In this document: positions 33,909 through 44,900 of the stretch, in pieces
How positions within the stretch are numbered: position 1 is the first letter of the stretch
Layout: each line of letters begins with the position of its first letter
Source of the DNA: JBBQRS01 sp038214535
GTDB lineage: Bacteria > Chloroflexota > Anaerolineae > CG2-30-64-16
Direction: 5' to 3'
Assembly (NCBI GenBank): GCA_038214535.1
Contig: JBBQRS010000016.1
Coordinates: 1 to 57,231 of the forward strand
Length of the DNA stretch: 57,231 nucleotides
Program-made: the position numbers and the translations under genes
Notes under the pieces: generated by a model
The model's input: the letters and a program-made list of their open reading frames with translations, nothing else
The model's database searches: none
What the model was told of the DNA's origin: nothing

Positions 33909-34688
33909 TTAGGCGCGAGTGACAATGGCATTCATCACCATTTGAAAGAGTTCTTCAGGATTGTTTGTTGATCCCTGCCCGCCATGAGTGGTAGCCTCTC
34001 TTTTGTGTTCGGGCAAACCGGATCCTGAATAGATGAAGAACGCTGTTTGGTCGCCTTGATGACGAAGAGCATCAAGCAAAGCATAACCTTCTCGTGATCC
34101 TTCGCGTCTTCCCATATCAGAGATAATCGCTGCGTATCTGTGACGTTTTATTAGGTCTAGAGCTTCGTCGGTTGTAAGTGCAAGAGTTATACGAAGCCCA
34201 ATAGCTTCAAAAGCTCTACGTTCGTAGATATTGTTGTCTGGGTGATCATCTACCCATAGTATATTATTCCGCCAGCCATCAGTTTCTGGTGACCTTGCAG
34301 ATACAGCTTGCCTGACGGCATCTACTATCTTTTGGATATCAGCCTCCGACGTAGGTGCGTCCGGTTTTGCAGAAGCAGCAGCAAGAGAAGCAACAGCAGT
34401 CAATTGCATTTTGACGTAGTTATCTTCATTTTTGAAGTCGCTCGGAGCAAACAACTTCCCACTATGCCTGCTTACAAGCCAGGAGAACACCATAAGCACA
34501 AGCACGGGGAAAAGCACAAGAAACCAAATCAGGGGCAGTCTTTCGTTAACCGCCAGAGAATTGCCAAATGCTGTCACAAGAGCTGCCAACGCGTATACTA
34601 GGACGATGAACAAAGCAATTATTCCAAGCGGGTTTCTCGCCAATCCTTTAGCTGTCTGACCAAAGGAGTCGATTGAATCATTGTTCAT
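33909..34688 (-). CDS. Membrane-anchored receiver-like domain protein
   Basis: 259 aa. Two transmembrane helices (about 20-41 and 51-72) are followed by a helical linker (about 85-135) and a receiver-like domain (about 143-250). That domain has LWVDDHPDN (acidic pair Asp147-Asp148), the candidate phospho-acceptor Asp191 in IISDMGR, and FIYSGSG at the usual Thr/Ser switch strand. There is no output domain and no histidine kinase nearby. The C-terminal Lys position is displaced (LPEHKRE), so phosphorylation is uncertain. Proteins with TM helices plus this VDDHP receiver exist as orphans in many bacteria. The gene is AT-rich compared with its neighbours, has GGAG before ATG 34688, and is separated from the antitoxin-like gene by about 150 nt. 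Confidence 0.8.
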   Translation of the reverse strand: MNNDSIDSFGQTAKGLARNPLGIIALFIVLVYALAALVTAFGNSLAVNERLPLIWFLVLFPVLVLMVFSWLVSRHSGKLFAPSDFKNEDNYVKMQLTAVASLAAASAKPDAPTSEADIQKIVDAVRQAVSARSPETDGWRNNILWVDDHPDNNIYERRAFEAIGLRITLALTTDEALDLIKRHRYAAIISDMGRREGSREGYALLDALRHQGDQTAFFIYSGSGLPEHKREATTHGGQGSTNNPEELFQMVMNAIVTRA

Positions 34689-34857
34689 AGATACTCCAAT
34701 TGCACTTGTTTAAGCTGTACTCGATGATACGTCCTATGAGTTTTATTGAAGTGGCGTTTGGATGTGCAGTTGTTTGACTTTATTATTGTGCGGAATCTCT
34801 GTAACAGACGCAGTCACAAGTTTGCTTCAGGCGACGAAGCTCCGTAATAGGAAGTGG

Positions 34858-34886
34858 TTGACGAATTTGGATATGGTGCATTATCT
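34858..34886 (+). promoter_or_regulatory. Possible promoter of the amidase gene
   Basis: TTGACG (34858-34863), 17-nt spacer, TTATCT (34881-34886). The -35 is good, the -10 moderate. The predicted start is about 55 nt before the ATG at 34948. The rest of the 34689-34947 gap is AT-rich and contains no recognised gene. Confidence 0.35.
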
Positions 34887-34947
34887 AACAATTGAGCATA
34901 CATGTTATTCGTGTTCACGTCAAACCGACCGAGAATGAGACGCCAAC

Positions 34948-36453
34948 ATGCACGAACTCACCATCACCGACATCCAGAACCGCATGGCTGCGGGCGAGCT
35001 GACCGCCGTCACGCTGACCGAGTTCTATCTGCGCCGCATCGCGGGACTCGATCGCGCCGGCCCGGCGCTGAACTCGGTCATCGAACTGAACCCCGACGCG
35101 CGGGAGATCGCCGCGGCGCTGGACGCCGAACGCCACGAACGCGGCCCGCGTGGCCCCCTTCACGGCGTCCCCATCCTCCTCAAGGACAATATTGACACCG
35201 CCGACCGGATGCAGACCACCGCCGGGTCGCTGGCGCTGGAGGGTCATGTCGCGGCCCACGATGCGGCGGTCGCGGCCCGGCTGCGCGCCGCGGGCGCGGT
35301 GATCCTGGGCAAGACCAACCTCAGCGAGTGGGCCAACTTCCGCTCGACCCACTCGACCAGCGGGTGGAGCAGCCGCGGCGGGCAGACGCGCAACCCCTAC
35401 GCGCTCGACCGCAACCCGTGCGGCTCCAGTTCCGGGTCGGGCGTCGCCGTCGCTGCCGACCTGTGCGCCGCGGCCGTGGGCACCGAGACGGACGGCTCGA
35501 TCATCTGCCCCGCGCAGACCAACGGCATCGTCGGGATCAAGCCGACGCTGGGGCTGGTCAGCCGCGCGGGGATCATCCCCATTGCGCACAGCCAGGACAC
35601 CGCCGGGCCGATGGCGCGCACCGTGCGCGATGCCGCAACCTTGCTGGCCGCGCTCGCCGGTCCCGACCCGCGCGACGCCGCGACGCAGGGCCACGACGAT
35701 CAGATCAATGCGGTGATCCGTGATTTGAGTGTACCCCTCAGCGCCGACGGGTTACGCGGGGCGCGCATCGGCGTGATGCGCAACGCCTTCGGCTTCAGCC
35801 CGCGTGTGGATGTGATTCTGGAAGACGCCCTTACGGCGCTGCGTGACCTCGGCGCGGTGTTGGTGGACCCCGCGAACCTGGAATTGCCCGCGTCGCTGGA
35901 GAAGACCGAGATGGAAGTCCTGCTCTACGAGTTCAAGGCCGATCTCAACGCCTATCTCGGCGGCCTGGACCCCGATGCCCGCGTCCACTCGCTAGCCGAT
36001 GTGATTGCCTTCAACGAGGGGCATAAAGATCGTGTAATGCCGCATTTCGGGCAGGAGATCATGGTGATGGCCGAGGCGAAGGGGCCGCTCACCGAGGAAG
36101 CCTATCTCACCGCGCTGGCGGCCAACCGGCGGCAGACGCGCGCCGAGGGGATTGACGCCATCCTTGAGCAACATCATCTGGACGCCCTCGTCGCCCCATC
36201 GGGCGGCCCCGCTTGGCTCACCGACTACATCAACGGCGATCACTACACCGGCGGCAATTCCACTCCGGCCGCTGTCGCCGGTTATCCGAGCATCACTGTG
36301 CCCGCGGGTTACGTGTCGGGGCTGCCGGTGGGCATCTCCTTCATCGGCACGGCCTGGCGCGACGCCGCGCTGGTGCGCTACGCCTACGCCTTCGAGCAGG
36401 CGACCAACGTCCGCAGAAAAACAGCCACGAATTTCACGAATTATCACGAATAA
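34948..36453 (+). CDS. Amidase (amidase signature family)
   Basis: 501 aa. It has the Ser-cisSer-Lys amidase core: Lys in GVPILLKDNIDTAD, the Gly/Ser-rich signature NPCGSSSGSGVAVAADLCAA and the nucleophile region TETDGSIICPAQTNG, followed by GIKPTLGLVSRAGIIP. The length fits stand-alone amidases. Relatives hydrolyse small amides; the N-terminal pattern (LTITDIQNRMAAGELTAVTL) is common in amidases annotated as Glu-tRNA amidotransferase A-like but no gatB or gatC is present. The last residues (KTATNFTNYHE) are encoded by the left arm of the repeat at 36424-36489, so the true C-terminus has been altered by repeat insertion or extension. Confidence 0.92.
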   Translation: MHELTITDIQNRMAAGELTAVTLTEFYLRRIAGLDRAGPALNSVIELNPDAREIAAALDAERHERGPRGPLHGVPILLKDNIDTADRMQTTAGSLALEGHVAAHDAAVAARLRAAGAVILGKTNLSEWANFRSTHSTSGWSSRGGQTRNPYALDRNPCGSSSGSGVAVAADLCAAAVGTETDGSIICPAQTNGIVGIKPTLGLVSRAGIIPIAHSQDTAGPMARTVRDAATLLAALAGPDPRDAATQGHDDQINAVIRDLSVPLSADGLRGARIGVMRNAFGFSPRVDVILEDALTALRDLGAVLVDPANLELPASLEKTEMEVLLYEFKADLNAYLGGLDPDARVHSLADVIAFNEGHKDRVMPHFGQEIMVMAEAKGPLTEEAYLTALAANRRQTRAEGIDAILEQHHLDALVAPSGGPAWLTDYINGDHYTGGNSTPAAVAGYPSITVPAGYVSGLPVGISFIGTAWRDAALVRYAYAFEQATNVRRKTATNFTNYHE

Positions 36454-36489
36454 TTGAATCCATTCGTGATAATTCGTGAAATTCGTGGC
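36424..36489. repeat. Perfect 28-bp inverted repeat, CACGAATT family
   Basis: Arms 36424-36451 and 36462-36489, loop 10 nt, made of GCCACGAATTTCACGAATTA-type units. It lies between convergent amidase and leuB. The left arm codes for the amidase C-terminus and reaches its stop codon. A-rich and T-rich flanks suggest it also works as a bidirectional terminator. Confidence 0.93.
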
Positions 36490-36495
36490 AAAAAA

Positions 36496-37578
36496 TTAAA
36501 TCCTTGAGACGACCGCGTCGCCCATTTCGGTGGTTCTTACGACCCGGTCGCCCGGCGCGGCGATGTCCTTGCAGCGCAGCCCGTCGGCCAGCACGGCGTC
36601 CACGGCGCGTTCGACCGCGTCCGCTTCCTCGGTTAGCCCCAGCGACCAGCGCAGCATCAGCGCGCAACTCAGGATGGTCGCCAGCGGGTTCGCGATGCCC
36701 TGCCCTGCGATGTCCGGCGCGCTGCCGTGGATCGGCTCGTACAGCCCGAACGCGGCATTTCCACTCGCCGCGCCCAACGAGGCAGACGGCAACATCCCCA
36801 TGCTGCCGGCCAACATCGAGGCCTCGTCGGAGAGGATATCCCCGAACAGGTTCTCCGTCGCGATCACGTCGAAGTCGCCGGGCCGGCGGATGAGTTGCAT
36901 CGCGCACGCGTCCACCAGCATGTCATCCAACTGCACGTCCGGGTAATCCTGCGCCACCTCGTGCGTGACCACGCGCCACAGTCGCGACGACGCCAGCACG
37001 TTCGCCTTGTCCACCGACGTAACCTTCCCACGCCGAGTGCGCGCCAGCTCGAACGCCATGCTCACCAGCCGGGCGATCTCACCTTCGGTGTAGGCCATCG
37101 TGTCCACCGCCGAGCGGTGCGGCGCTTCGCCGGTCTGTCCTTGCGGCTTGCCGAAATACGCGCCGCCGGTCAGCTCGCGCAGGATCAGCAGATCCACGGT
37201 CGAGACGATCTCCGGCTTCAGCGTCGAAGCGCCGGCCAGCGCGGGGTAGACCTTCACCGGGCGCAGATTGGCGAACAACCCCAATCCGCCCCGCAACCCC
37301 AGCAACCCCTGCTCGGGGCGCACCGGCGCGCGCGGGTCGCTCCACTTGGGGCCGCCCACCGCGCCCAAAAGCACCGCGTCGCTCCCCCTGCACGTATCCA
37401 GCGTTACATCGGGCAGCGGGCTGCCCGTTTCATCAATGGCGATCCCGCCGATCAGCCCTTCCGGGAAGTCGAAGGTGTGACCGTACTTCTGCCCCACCGC
37501 CTCCAGCACCTTCAGCCCTTCGGCCACCACCTCCGGCCCGATTCCATCCCCCCTCAGCACAGCGATTGTCGCGTGCAT
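36496..37578 (-). CDS. leuB: 3-isopropylmalate dehydrogenase
   Basis: 360 aa, normal length. Motifs: VLRGDGIGPEVVAEGLKVLE at the N-terminus, LGAVGGPKW, the NAD-dependent dehydrogenase substrate loop LLGLRGGLGLFANLRPVK (family Arg residues), SVDKANVLASSRLWR (catalytic Lys region) and the signature NLFGDILSDEASMLAGSMGM. The enzyme oxidises 3-isopropylmalate to 2-oxoisocaproate in leucine synthesis. With citramalate synthase present it may also oxidise erythro-3-methylmalate on the isoleucine route, as in other citramalate-pathway organisms (inference). ATG 37578 has AAGGAGAGG upstream. Last gene of the branched-chain locus. Confidence 0.97.
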   Translation of the reverse strand: MHATIAVLRGDGIGPEVVAEGLKVLEAVGQKYGHTFDFPEGLIGGIAIDETGSPLPDVTLDTCRGSDAVLLGAVGGPKWSDPRAPVRPEQGLLGLRGGLGLFANLRPVKVYPALAGASTLKPEIVSTVDLLILRELTGGAYFGKPQGQTGEAPHRSAVDTMAYTEGEIARLVSMAFELARTRRGKVTSVDKANVLASSRLWRVVTHEVAQDYPDVQLDDMLVDACAMQLIRRPGDFDVIATENLFGDILSDEASMLAGSMGMLPSASLGAASGNAAFGLYEPIHGSAPDIAGQGIANPLATILSCALMLRWSLGLTEEADAVERAVDAVLADGLRCKDIAAPGDRVVRTTEMGDAVVSRI

Positions 37579-37582
37579 TTCC

Positions 37583-37712
37583 TCTCCTTATCCTTCGCGA
37601 ACTTCGCGCTTCGCGGTTTTCGCGTTACTTCGCGTTCTTGGTGGTCCAAATCTTCGCGACCTTCGCGCTCTGCGATCTTCGCGTCACTTCGCGACTTCGT
37701 GGTCCAAAGTCT
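37583..37712. repeat. Tandem pair of CTTCGCG-rich repeats
   Basis: Two imperfect copies of about 60 bp, each ending in TGGTCCAAA, made of CTTCGCG units. The second copy overlaps the 3' end of cimA (stop at 37684), so the last cimA codons are repeat-derived. Two copies only; spacers and unit structure do not resemble CRISPR. Confidence 0.85.
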
Positions 37713-39291
37713 CGCGTTCCAGCTTATCCTGCACCAGCGCATATTCCATGCTATCCGAAAGCGCCTGCCACGATGACTCGATGATGTTCGTCGAACTGCC
37801 CACCGTGCTCCACCCGCCGTGACCGTTCCTGGTGTCAATGATCACGCGGGTCATCGCGCTGGTTGCCGTCTTTCCGTCCACGATGCGCACCTTGTAATCG
37901 CTCAGTTGCACATCGGCAAGCTGCGGATAGTGGGGCAGCAGCGCCTTACGCAGCGCCCGATCCAGCGCGTTCACCGGGCCGTTCCCTTCCGCCACGGTAT
38001 GCGCGACCTCATCCCCTACCTGCACCTTGACGGAGGCCTCCGCCAGCATCCCGCGACCCTGCCGGTGCTCGACCACTACCATGAAGTCAATCATGGTGAA
38101 GGGGGCCTGATATTCGTTGCGCAGTCGGTGCAGCATCAGCGCGACCGAAGCCTCCGCGCCCTCGAAGTAGAAGCCGCGGCTCTCCAGTTCCTTGATCTGC
38201 GCCAGCACCTGCCGCACTTCTTCCTTGCTCGAATCCAGCCCGAACTCTTGCGCCTTGTACGCCAGGTTGCCCCGGCCCGACAGCTCGCTCACCAGCACCC
38301 GCTTCTCGTTCCCCACCAGCGTCGGATCAATGTGCTGATAGCTCTCTTCGGCCTTCATGATCGCGGCGACGTGGATGCCGCCCTTGTGCGCGAACGCGCT
38401 CGCGCCGACGAACGGCTGGCGCGTATCCGGGGCAAGGTTCGCGGTCTCGCTCACGAAGCGTGACACCTCGGTCAGCCGGGCCAGTTGCCCCACGGGGAGG
38501 CAGTCATACCCCATCTTGAGTTGCAGGTTCGGGATCACGCTCACCAGGTTGCAGTTGCCGACGCGCTCGCCGTAGCCGTTGATCGTCCCCTGCACCTGCG
38601 TGCAACCCGCCTGCACCCCGGCCAGCGCGTTCGCCACGCCCAGCCCGCTGTCGTCATGCGTGTGGATCCCCAACTTCGCCTGCCGGCCATCCGGGGCGGT
38701 CAGGAACGCCTGCGTCTCCGCGACGATGCGCTCGATATCGCCCGGCAGCGTGCCGCCGTTGGTGTCGCACAAGATGATGTACTCCGCGCCCGCGTCGAAC
38801 GCCGCCTTGACCGTCGCCAGCGCGTACTCAGTCCCCGCCTTGAACCCATCGAAGAAGTGCTCCGCGTCGTAGAAGACGCGCCGCGTTTCGCCCAGATAGC
38901 GCACGCTGTCGGCGATCATCGCCAGGTTCTCTTCGAGCGTGGTCTCCAGCACCTTGTGGACGTGCAGGTCCCACGTCTTCCCCACGATGGTCACGATCGG
39001 CGTGTCGGCGGTCAACAGCATCTGAATCTGCGGGTCATCCTCACACGCGATCAGCGCGTGGCGCGTCGAGCCGAACGCCGCGATCTGCGCCTGCTTCAGC
39101 GGATACGCCTTGATCTGCCGGAAGAACTCGGCGTCCTTCGCGTTCGACCCCGGCCAGCCGGCCTCGATGTAAGGGATGCCGAAGTCATCCAGCTTACGCG
39201 CGATGCGGATTTTGTCATCCAGCGAGAAGGAGATGCCTTCACCCTGCGCGCCGTCTCGCAACGTGGTGTCATAGATTTCGATATGTGTCAT
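37684..39291 (-). CDS. cimA: (R)-citramalate synthase
   Basis: 535 aa from ATG 39291 (MTHIEIYDTTLRDGAQGEGI). The HMGL-like barrel carries IYDTTLRDGAQGEG, GIPYIEAGWPGSN and the metal-binding HTHDDSGLGVANA. The GWPGSNAKD segment, TTLRDGAQGEG in place of GEQSPG, and a C-terminal LeuA dimer/regulatory domain (about 400-520) mark the long citramalate synthase family (TIGR00977) and distinguish it from LeuA at 46742. It condenses pyruvate and acetyl-CoA to citramalate, giving 2-oxobutyrate for isoleucine without threonine. The ribosome site is weak (AAGAGAG). It starts 10 nt after the 59-aa ORF. Confidence 0.93.
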   Translation of the reverse strand: MTHIEIYDTTLRDGAQGEGISFSLDDKIRIARKLDDFGIPYIEAGWPGSNAKDAEFFRQIKAYPLKQAQIAAFGSTRHALIACEDDPQIQMLLTADTPIVTIVGKTWDLHVHKVLETTLEENLAMIADSVRYLGETRRVFYDAEHFFDGFKAGTEYALATVKAAFDAGAEYIILCDTNGGTLPGDIERIVAETQAFLTAPDGRQAKLGIHTHDDSGLGVANALAGVQAGCTQVQGTINGYGERVGNCNLVSVIPNLQLKMGYDCLPVGQLARLTEVSRFVSETANLAPDTRQPFVGASAFAHKGGIHVAAIMKAEESYQHIDPTLVGNEKRVLVSELSGRGNLAYKAQEFGLDSSKEEVRQVLAQIKELESRGFYFEGAEASVALMLHRLRNEYQAPFTMIDFMVVVEHRQGRGMLAEASVKVQVGDEVAHTVAEGNGPVNALDRALRKALLPHYPQLADVQLSDYKVRIVDGKTATSAMTRVIIDTRNGHGGWSTVGSSTNIIESSWQALSDSMEYALVQDKLERETLDHEVAK

Positions 39292-39301
39292 GATTACTCT
39301 C

Positions 39302-39481
39302 TTAGCTGTGCCACGCGCCGAAGTAATAGCGCCATTCGGGGTCATCGCCATCCGGGTGCATCACGGCGAGTTCGGCCTGGCTGGGTTCGGACGGTTTTTC
39401 GCCGGTTCCCCGTGGCTCTTCGCCGGATGATTGCGGAGTGGCGTCTCCCTGGGTTTGCTGATTGGATTCTGTCTGATTCAT
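39302..39481 (-). CDS. Small 59-aa ORF directly upstream of cimA
   Basis: ATG 39481 has a strong GGAGGAAGG upstream. The peptide is hydrophilic and Gln/Glu/Pro-rich at first (MNQTESNQQTQ, then SSGEEPRGTGEKPSEPSQ) and ends with a compact aromatic tail (DDPEWRYYFGAWHS). It stops 10 nt before cimA, so translation is probably coupled. It is not a leader peptide of the attenuation type, since it is not rich in Ile, Leu or Val codons. No family recognised. Confidence 0.6.
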   Translation of the reverse strand: MNQTESNQQTQGDATPQSSGEEPRGTGEKPSEPSQAELAVMHPDGDDPEWRYYFGAWHS

Positions 39482-39535
39482 GATTCCTTCCTCCACGCCA
39501 TGTACTGCCTGTCAGCGTTCTGTTAGGTATGAATT

Positions 39536-39805
39536 TGTCATTCTGAGTTACCCATGGCACCGTGGCGGCATATACCCGCCAAAGAAACTCGGACTTTGTC
39601 ATGCTGAGCGGGTCTGCCCAACATCGTTCGTTGCGTTAAGGCTCCAGCGAAGCATCTCGCGTTGGGAGTTTCTAGGCAGCGGGTTAACCCCAGAACGTTC
39701 TTTACGGCGTGACTCAAGCGAAGAATCTCTCGCTTATCAAGCCGAGACCCTTCGCTAGAACCTCATCGTAGCGTACTTTGAGTTGTTACCCCGCTCAGGG
39801 TGACA
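39536..39805. repeat. Dispersed repeat, TCATTCTGAGCG family, long composite copy
   Basis: Starts TGTCATTCTGAG, restarts TGTCATGCTGAGCGGGTC near 39597, contains GCTCCAGCGAAGCATCTCGCG and CGAGACCCTTCGCTAGAACC, and ends CCGCTCAGGGTGACA. It is homologous to 24861-25060 and appears to be two partial copies in series. It fills the 350-nt gap between leuD and the 59-aa ORF. No gene is seen in it. Confidence 0.9.
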
Positions 39806-39831
39806 GTGCAACAGGCTAGTTTTACCAGGTC

Positions 39832-40440
39832 CTACTTCGTCGTCAGAACGACGTCCGGCGTGCGCTTCTCGTATGCATCAATCTGCCGTTGGTGCTGCAA
39901 CAGATATCCCAGCTCATCCACCCCTTCGAGCAGACATTCCTTGGCGAAGCTGTCAATGGGAAACACCACCAGTGCGCCATCGGGCAGGCGCAACGTCTGG
40001 GTCGCCAGGTCCACCGTGACCTCCGCCGCCGGATCCGCGCTGATCTGCTCCATCAGCCTGCCGTGCGTCTCGCTGTCCACGATGATCGGCAGCAGGCCGT
40101 TCTTCAGGCTGTTGTTGGTGAAAATGTCGGCGAAGGATGTGCTGATCACGGCGCGGATGCCCCACGCCGTCAGCGCCCACGGCGCATGTTCGCGCGACGA
40201 GCCGCAGCCGAAGTTGTCGCCCGCCAGCAGCGCCTGCGCGCCCTGCACCTCCGGCCGGTTGAGGATGAAATCCGGCTTCGGGTTCCCCGCGCTGTCGTAA
40301 CGCCAGTCGCAGAAAAGGTTCGCGCCCAGCCCCATCTTGTCGGTAGTCTTCAAGAAGCGCGCCGGGATGATCTGATCCGTGTCAATGTTATCCACCGGCA
40401 GCGGCGCAACCCGGCTGGTGAAGGTCTGAAATGGTTCCAT
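39832..40440 (-). CDS. leuD: 3-isopropylmalate dehydratase small subunit
   Basis: 202 aa from ATG 40440 (MEPFQTFTSRVAPLP), with AAGAAGGGG ten bases upstream; a longer in-frame start adds an unrelated repeat-encoded tail. Family motifs: VDNIDTDQIIPARFLK, FNCDW-equivalent FCDWRYD, GDNFGCGSSREHAPWAL and FADIFTNNSLKNGLLP. It is the swivelling substrate-specificity subunit that pairs with LeuC to isomerise 2- and 3-isopropylmalate, and probably citramalate and 3-methylmalate in this locus. Confidence 0.96.
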   Translation of the reverse strand: MEPFQTFTSRVAPLPVDNIDTDQIIPARFLKTTDKMGLGANLFCDWRYDSAGNPKPDFILNRPEVQGAQALLAGDNFGCGSSREHAPWALTAWGIRAVISTSFADIFTNNSLKNGLLPIIVDSETHGRLMEQISADPAAEVTVDLATQTLRLPDGALVVFPIDSFAKECLLEGVDELGYLLQHQRQIDAYEKRTPDVVLTTK

Positions 40441-40467
40441 ATGTGTTAATCCCCTTCTTACGCACAT

Positions 40468-40522
40468 CCCGTAGTCCAGGACCTGGTGCCCGTCGCTGAC
40501 GCCCACGAGGGGCTAGACTACC
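40468..40522. repeat. Degenerate TAGCCCC-GTGGGCG palindrome between leuC and leuD
   Basis: CCCGTAGTCCAGGACCTGGT on the left and GCCCACGAGGGGCTAGACTA on the right. The right arm matches the perfect palindrome at 16476-16531; the left arm has diverged. Confidence 0.85.
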
Positions 40523-40536
40523 AGGTTCCGTAGATT

Positions 40537-41946
<1,410 letters not shown>

Positions 41947-41951
41947 TAAGC

Positions 41952-44900
41952 TCACTCCGTATTAATGCTTTGATCTACGATTTGTCCGGCCGGCTCGATC
42001 TTCACGAACGCCCGCCGCCAGTCTCGCGCCAGATCTAGGATCCGATCCGCGATGATGGGCTGTTGGCCGCGCAGCAACTCATCCGCGTACGCCGTCAACA
42101 ACTCGCGCAGGTTGGCCTCGTCCCTGCCGTCCACATCGCGTATCGCCACCCGCGCGCCGCGCGCGATGCGTCGCCGGATGGCCTCACGGTCGAAGTTTTT
42201 ATCCGGTTGCAGCCGCAGATAGAGGCTGCCGCCCGTCATACCGGCGCAAATCCACGGCCCCGGATCGCCCAGCACCAGCACGCGGCCCGCCGTCATATAC
42301 TCGCACAGGAACCCCTTGACGTTGGCGCGCGCCGATATATCCCAGGCTGTCGTTCAGCGGTTCGCGAATCTGGCCGCCGATGATCACGTCCGCACCCGAA
42401 AGCCGGATGCACGCCCGCGAGTCCGCGTCGCCTTGTACGATGATCAGCCCGCCGATTGCGCCGTAGGCGAGGCTCTTGCCCACCGACCCGTCCACCGGCT
42501 TGCCGTTGTGGTTATAGCCGCGCAGAATCACGATCTTGCCGCCGTGCATCCCCTTGGCGACGCCGTCCTGCGCGCCGCCCTCCACGGTGATGTTCACGGG
42601 GTAGCTGCTGTACGCGCCCAGCCCGTTGCCCGGCACCGAGCTGGCGTAGAGCCGCAGGGTGGCCTCTTCCACGTGGTGGCCGTCGCCGTTCGCGCCCTTC
42701 AGGGGCGTTCGCCACGTCTCCGGCGAGCCGCCCATGCCGTCATGCCCCGGCTCCCACAGCCATCCTTGCCTATAGCGGGTCAGCGCGCCCGACAGGTGTG
42801 TCCCCAACGCCCGATCCACCGGTGAAACCTTGTCGTCCTCGAAGCTGACGACTTCCTCGCCGCTCAGGGCCGCCTCCATCACCATCGTCGAGATGACGGT
42901 GGTCAGGCTGTTGCGCGGCCGGCGCAGCGGGCGTTGCCCCATCACCACCTGACCCCTGGGCCGCGTCTGTTCCTGCCACGCCGCGACGGGCAGCAACAGG
43001 TCGTCCAGGTCGAGCTGTTCCTGGTGGCCGATCTGCGTCAGCAGGTCGCTGCGTCCCACCAGGTCTTGCGTCCGCGCGAAGCCCAGCCGCGCCGTGATCT
43101 CACGCACGCCGTCGCCCAGCGTGCAGAAGAAGCGTACCAGCCCCTGCACCGCCAGGTCCATCTCGCGCGGCTCGAACCGACGCAGCCCGTGCGCCTCGGC
43201 CTGCTCCTTCGTTTCGATCTGCGTCGCGATGCCTACGTGACAGGTGTCCAACTGGCAGCCACGGCAGATCGTGCAACCAATGGCGACCATCGCCAGCGTG
43301 CCGAATCCTACCCGGTTCGCGCCCAGGCAGATCATCTTCACCACATCGGTCGCTGTGCGCATCCCGCCGTCGCACCACAACTCCACCCGGCCCCGCAGCC
43401 CCGATTGCGTCAACTCCCGGTGCGCCTTGACCACGCCGATCTCCGCGGGCAGCCCCACGTGCCGCAGCGAGTGTTTGCGCGCCGCGCCCGTCCCGCCCTC
43501 ATAGCCGGTCAGGTTGATGATATCCGCCCCGGCCTTCGCAATCCCGATGGCGATGATCCCGATGCCCGGTACCACCGGCGCCTTCACGGCCACGCGCGCT
43601 TTCGGGTTTGCCGTCTTCAACTCCTCGATGAACTGCGCCAGGTCCTCGATGGAGTAAATATCGTGGTTATTCGACGGCGAGATGAGGTCTACGCCGGGGG
43701 TCGCGTGGCGCGCCTCCGCCACCTTCTCCGAGACCTTGCGACCCGGCAGATGTCCGCCTTCACCTGGCTTCGCGCCCTGCCCGACCTTGATCTCGATCAA
43801 GTTCGAGGAGTTGATCAGGTTGATGTCCACACCGAACCGGCCCGACGCGATCTGTTGCCCGCGGTTGTGCGGGTACTTCCCCATCATGTCGGGGATTTCG
43901 CCGCCCTCGCCGTTCAGCGAGAGGATGTTCGCGCGATAGGCCGCCTCCGCATACGCGCGGAAGGCGACTTCGCCCTGCGACCCGAAGGACATCGAGGAAA
44001 TGACGAACGGCAGATCGTGCCCCGTGAGGCCCGCATCTACCTGAGCCGGCGCGACCGGGCCTGCGTCGGTCGAGACGAAGTCAATGATGTGGCGCAATGC
44101 GATCGGCTGTTCGCGCCCTAGCGTCTCGACCTTCTCCTCGTAGGCCGCGCCGGTCGTTTGCCCGCTCGCAACCTGCCCCGCGGCCTTCCAGATTTTGGGA
44201 TACATGTGGTAGGGGCGTGGAATCTGCGGGTCAGCCTCACCGGTCGCAACGGCCGTGCGCCGGGCGGTGTCCGCGTCGAGCATTTCCCACGTCACTCCGC
44301 GCGCCGCAGAGCCGCTGTAGTTCATGATCCCCAACGCCGCGGCCACCGGGTCGCTCAGCCCCAGCCCGGAGAAGATGCGCCCGTAGCCGCGCAGCTCGTG
44401 AATCCCCATCGTGCTGGCGACTTTTTCTAATCCGGCTCGCAGCGCCTTGAGCGTATCCGCCAGTCGTTCGGCGCGTTCGCTCAACGGCCGCTCGCGCGCC
44501 AGGTCGTTGACGGCGGACTCGATCAACAGATAGGGCGCAACCGCGTCTGCCCCGAAGCCCAGCGCCAGCGCCAGATCGTGCAGGTTGCGGATTGCCCCGG
44601 AGCGCAGGATGATCCCGGCATAGCGGCGCAAGCTGATGCGCTGCGATCGAGCATCGCCGCCGCTCGCGTCTCCCGTGCGGGCCGTTTGTGTGGCACGCAG
44701 CGCGGAGTCTACCGAGGTCAATGCAAGCAGGGGATCAATCCACCCGCACCCATCCCGGAAAGCCATCGCGTCATCGAGCAAAATCAGCGTCGCGCCGCCG
44801 CGCACCGCTTCCACGGCCTCGAGCACCAGCCGCGCCAGCGCGTCCTGTGTGCTCTCGCCAGACGCAGTCGCCATTGCAAGCCGGCAGACGCCATGGGCGA

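Noticed and set aside
37583..37712. CTTCGCG-rich repeats as a CRISPR array
   Set aside because: Only two imperfect long units, no regular short repeats with unique spacers, and no cas genes.
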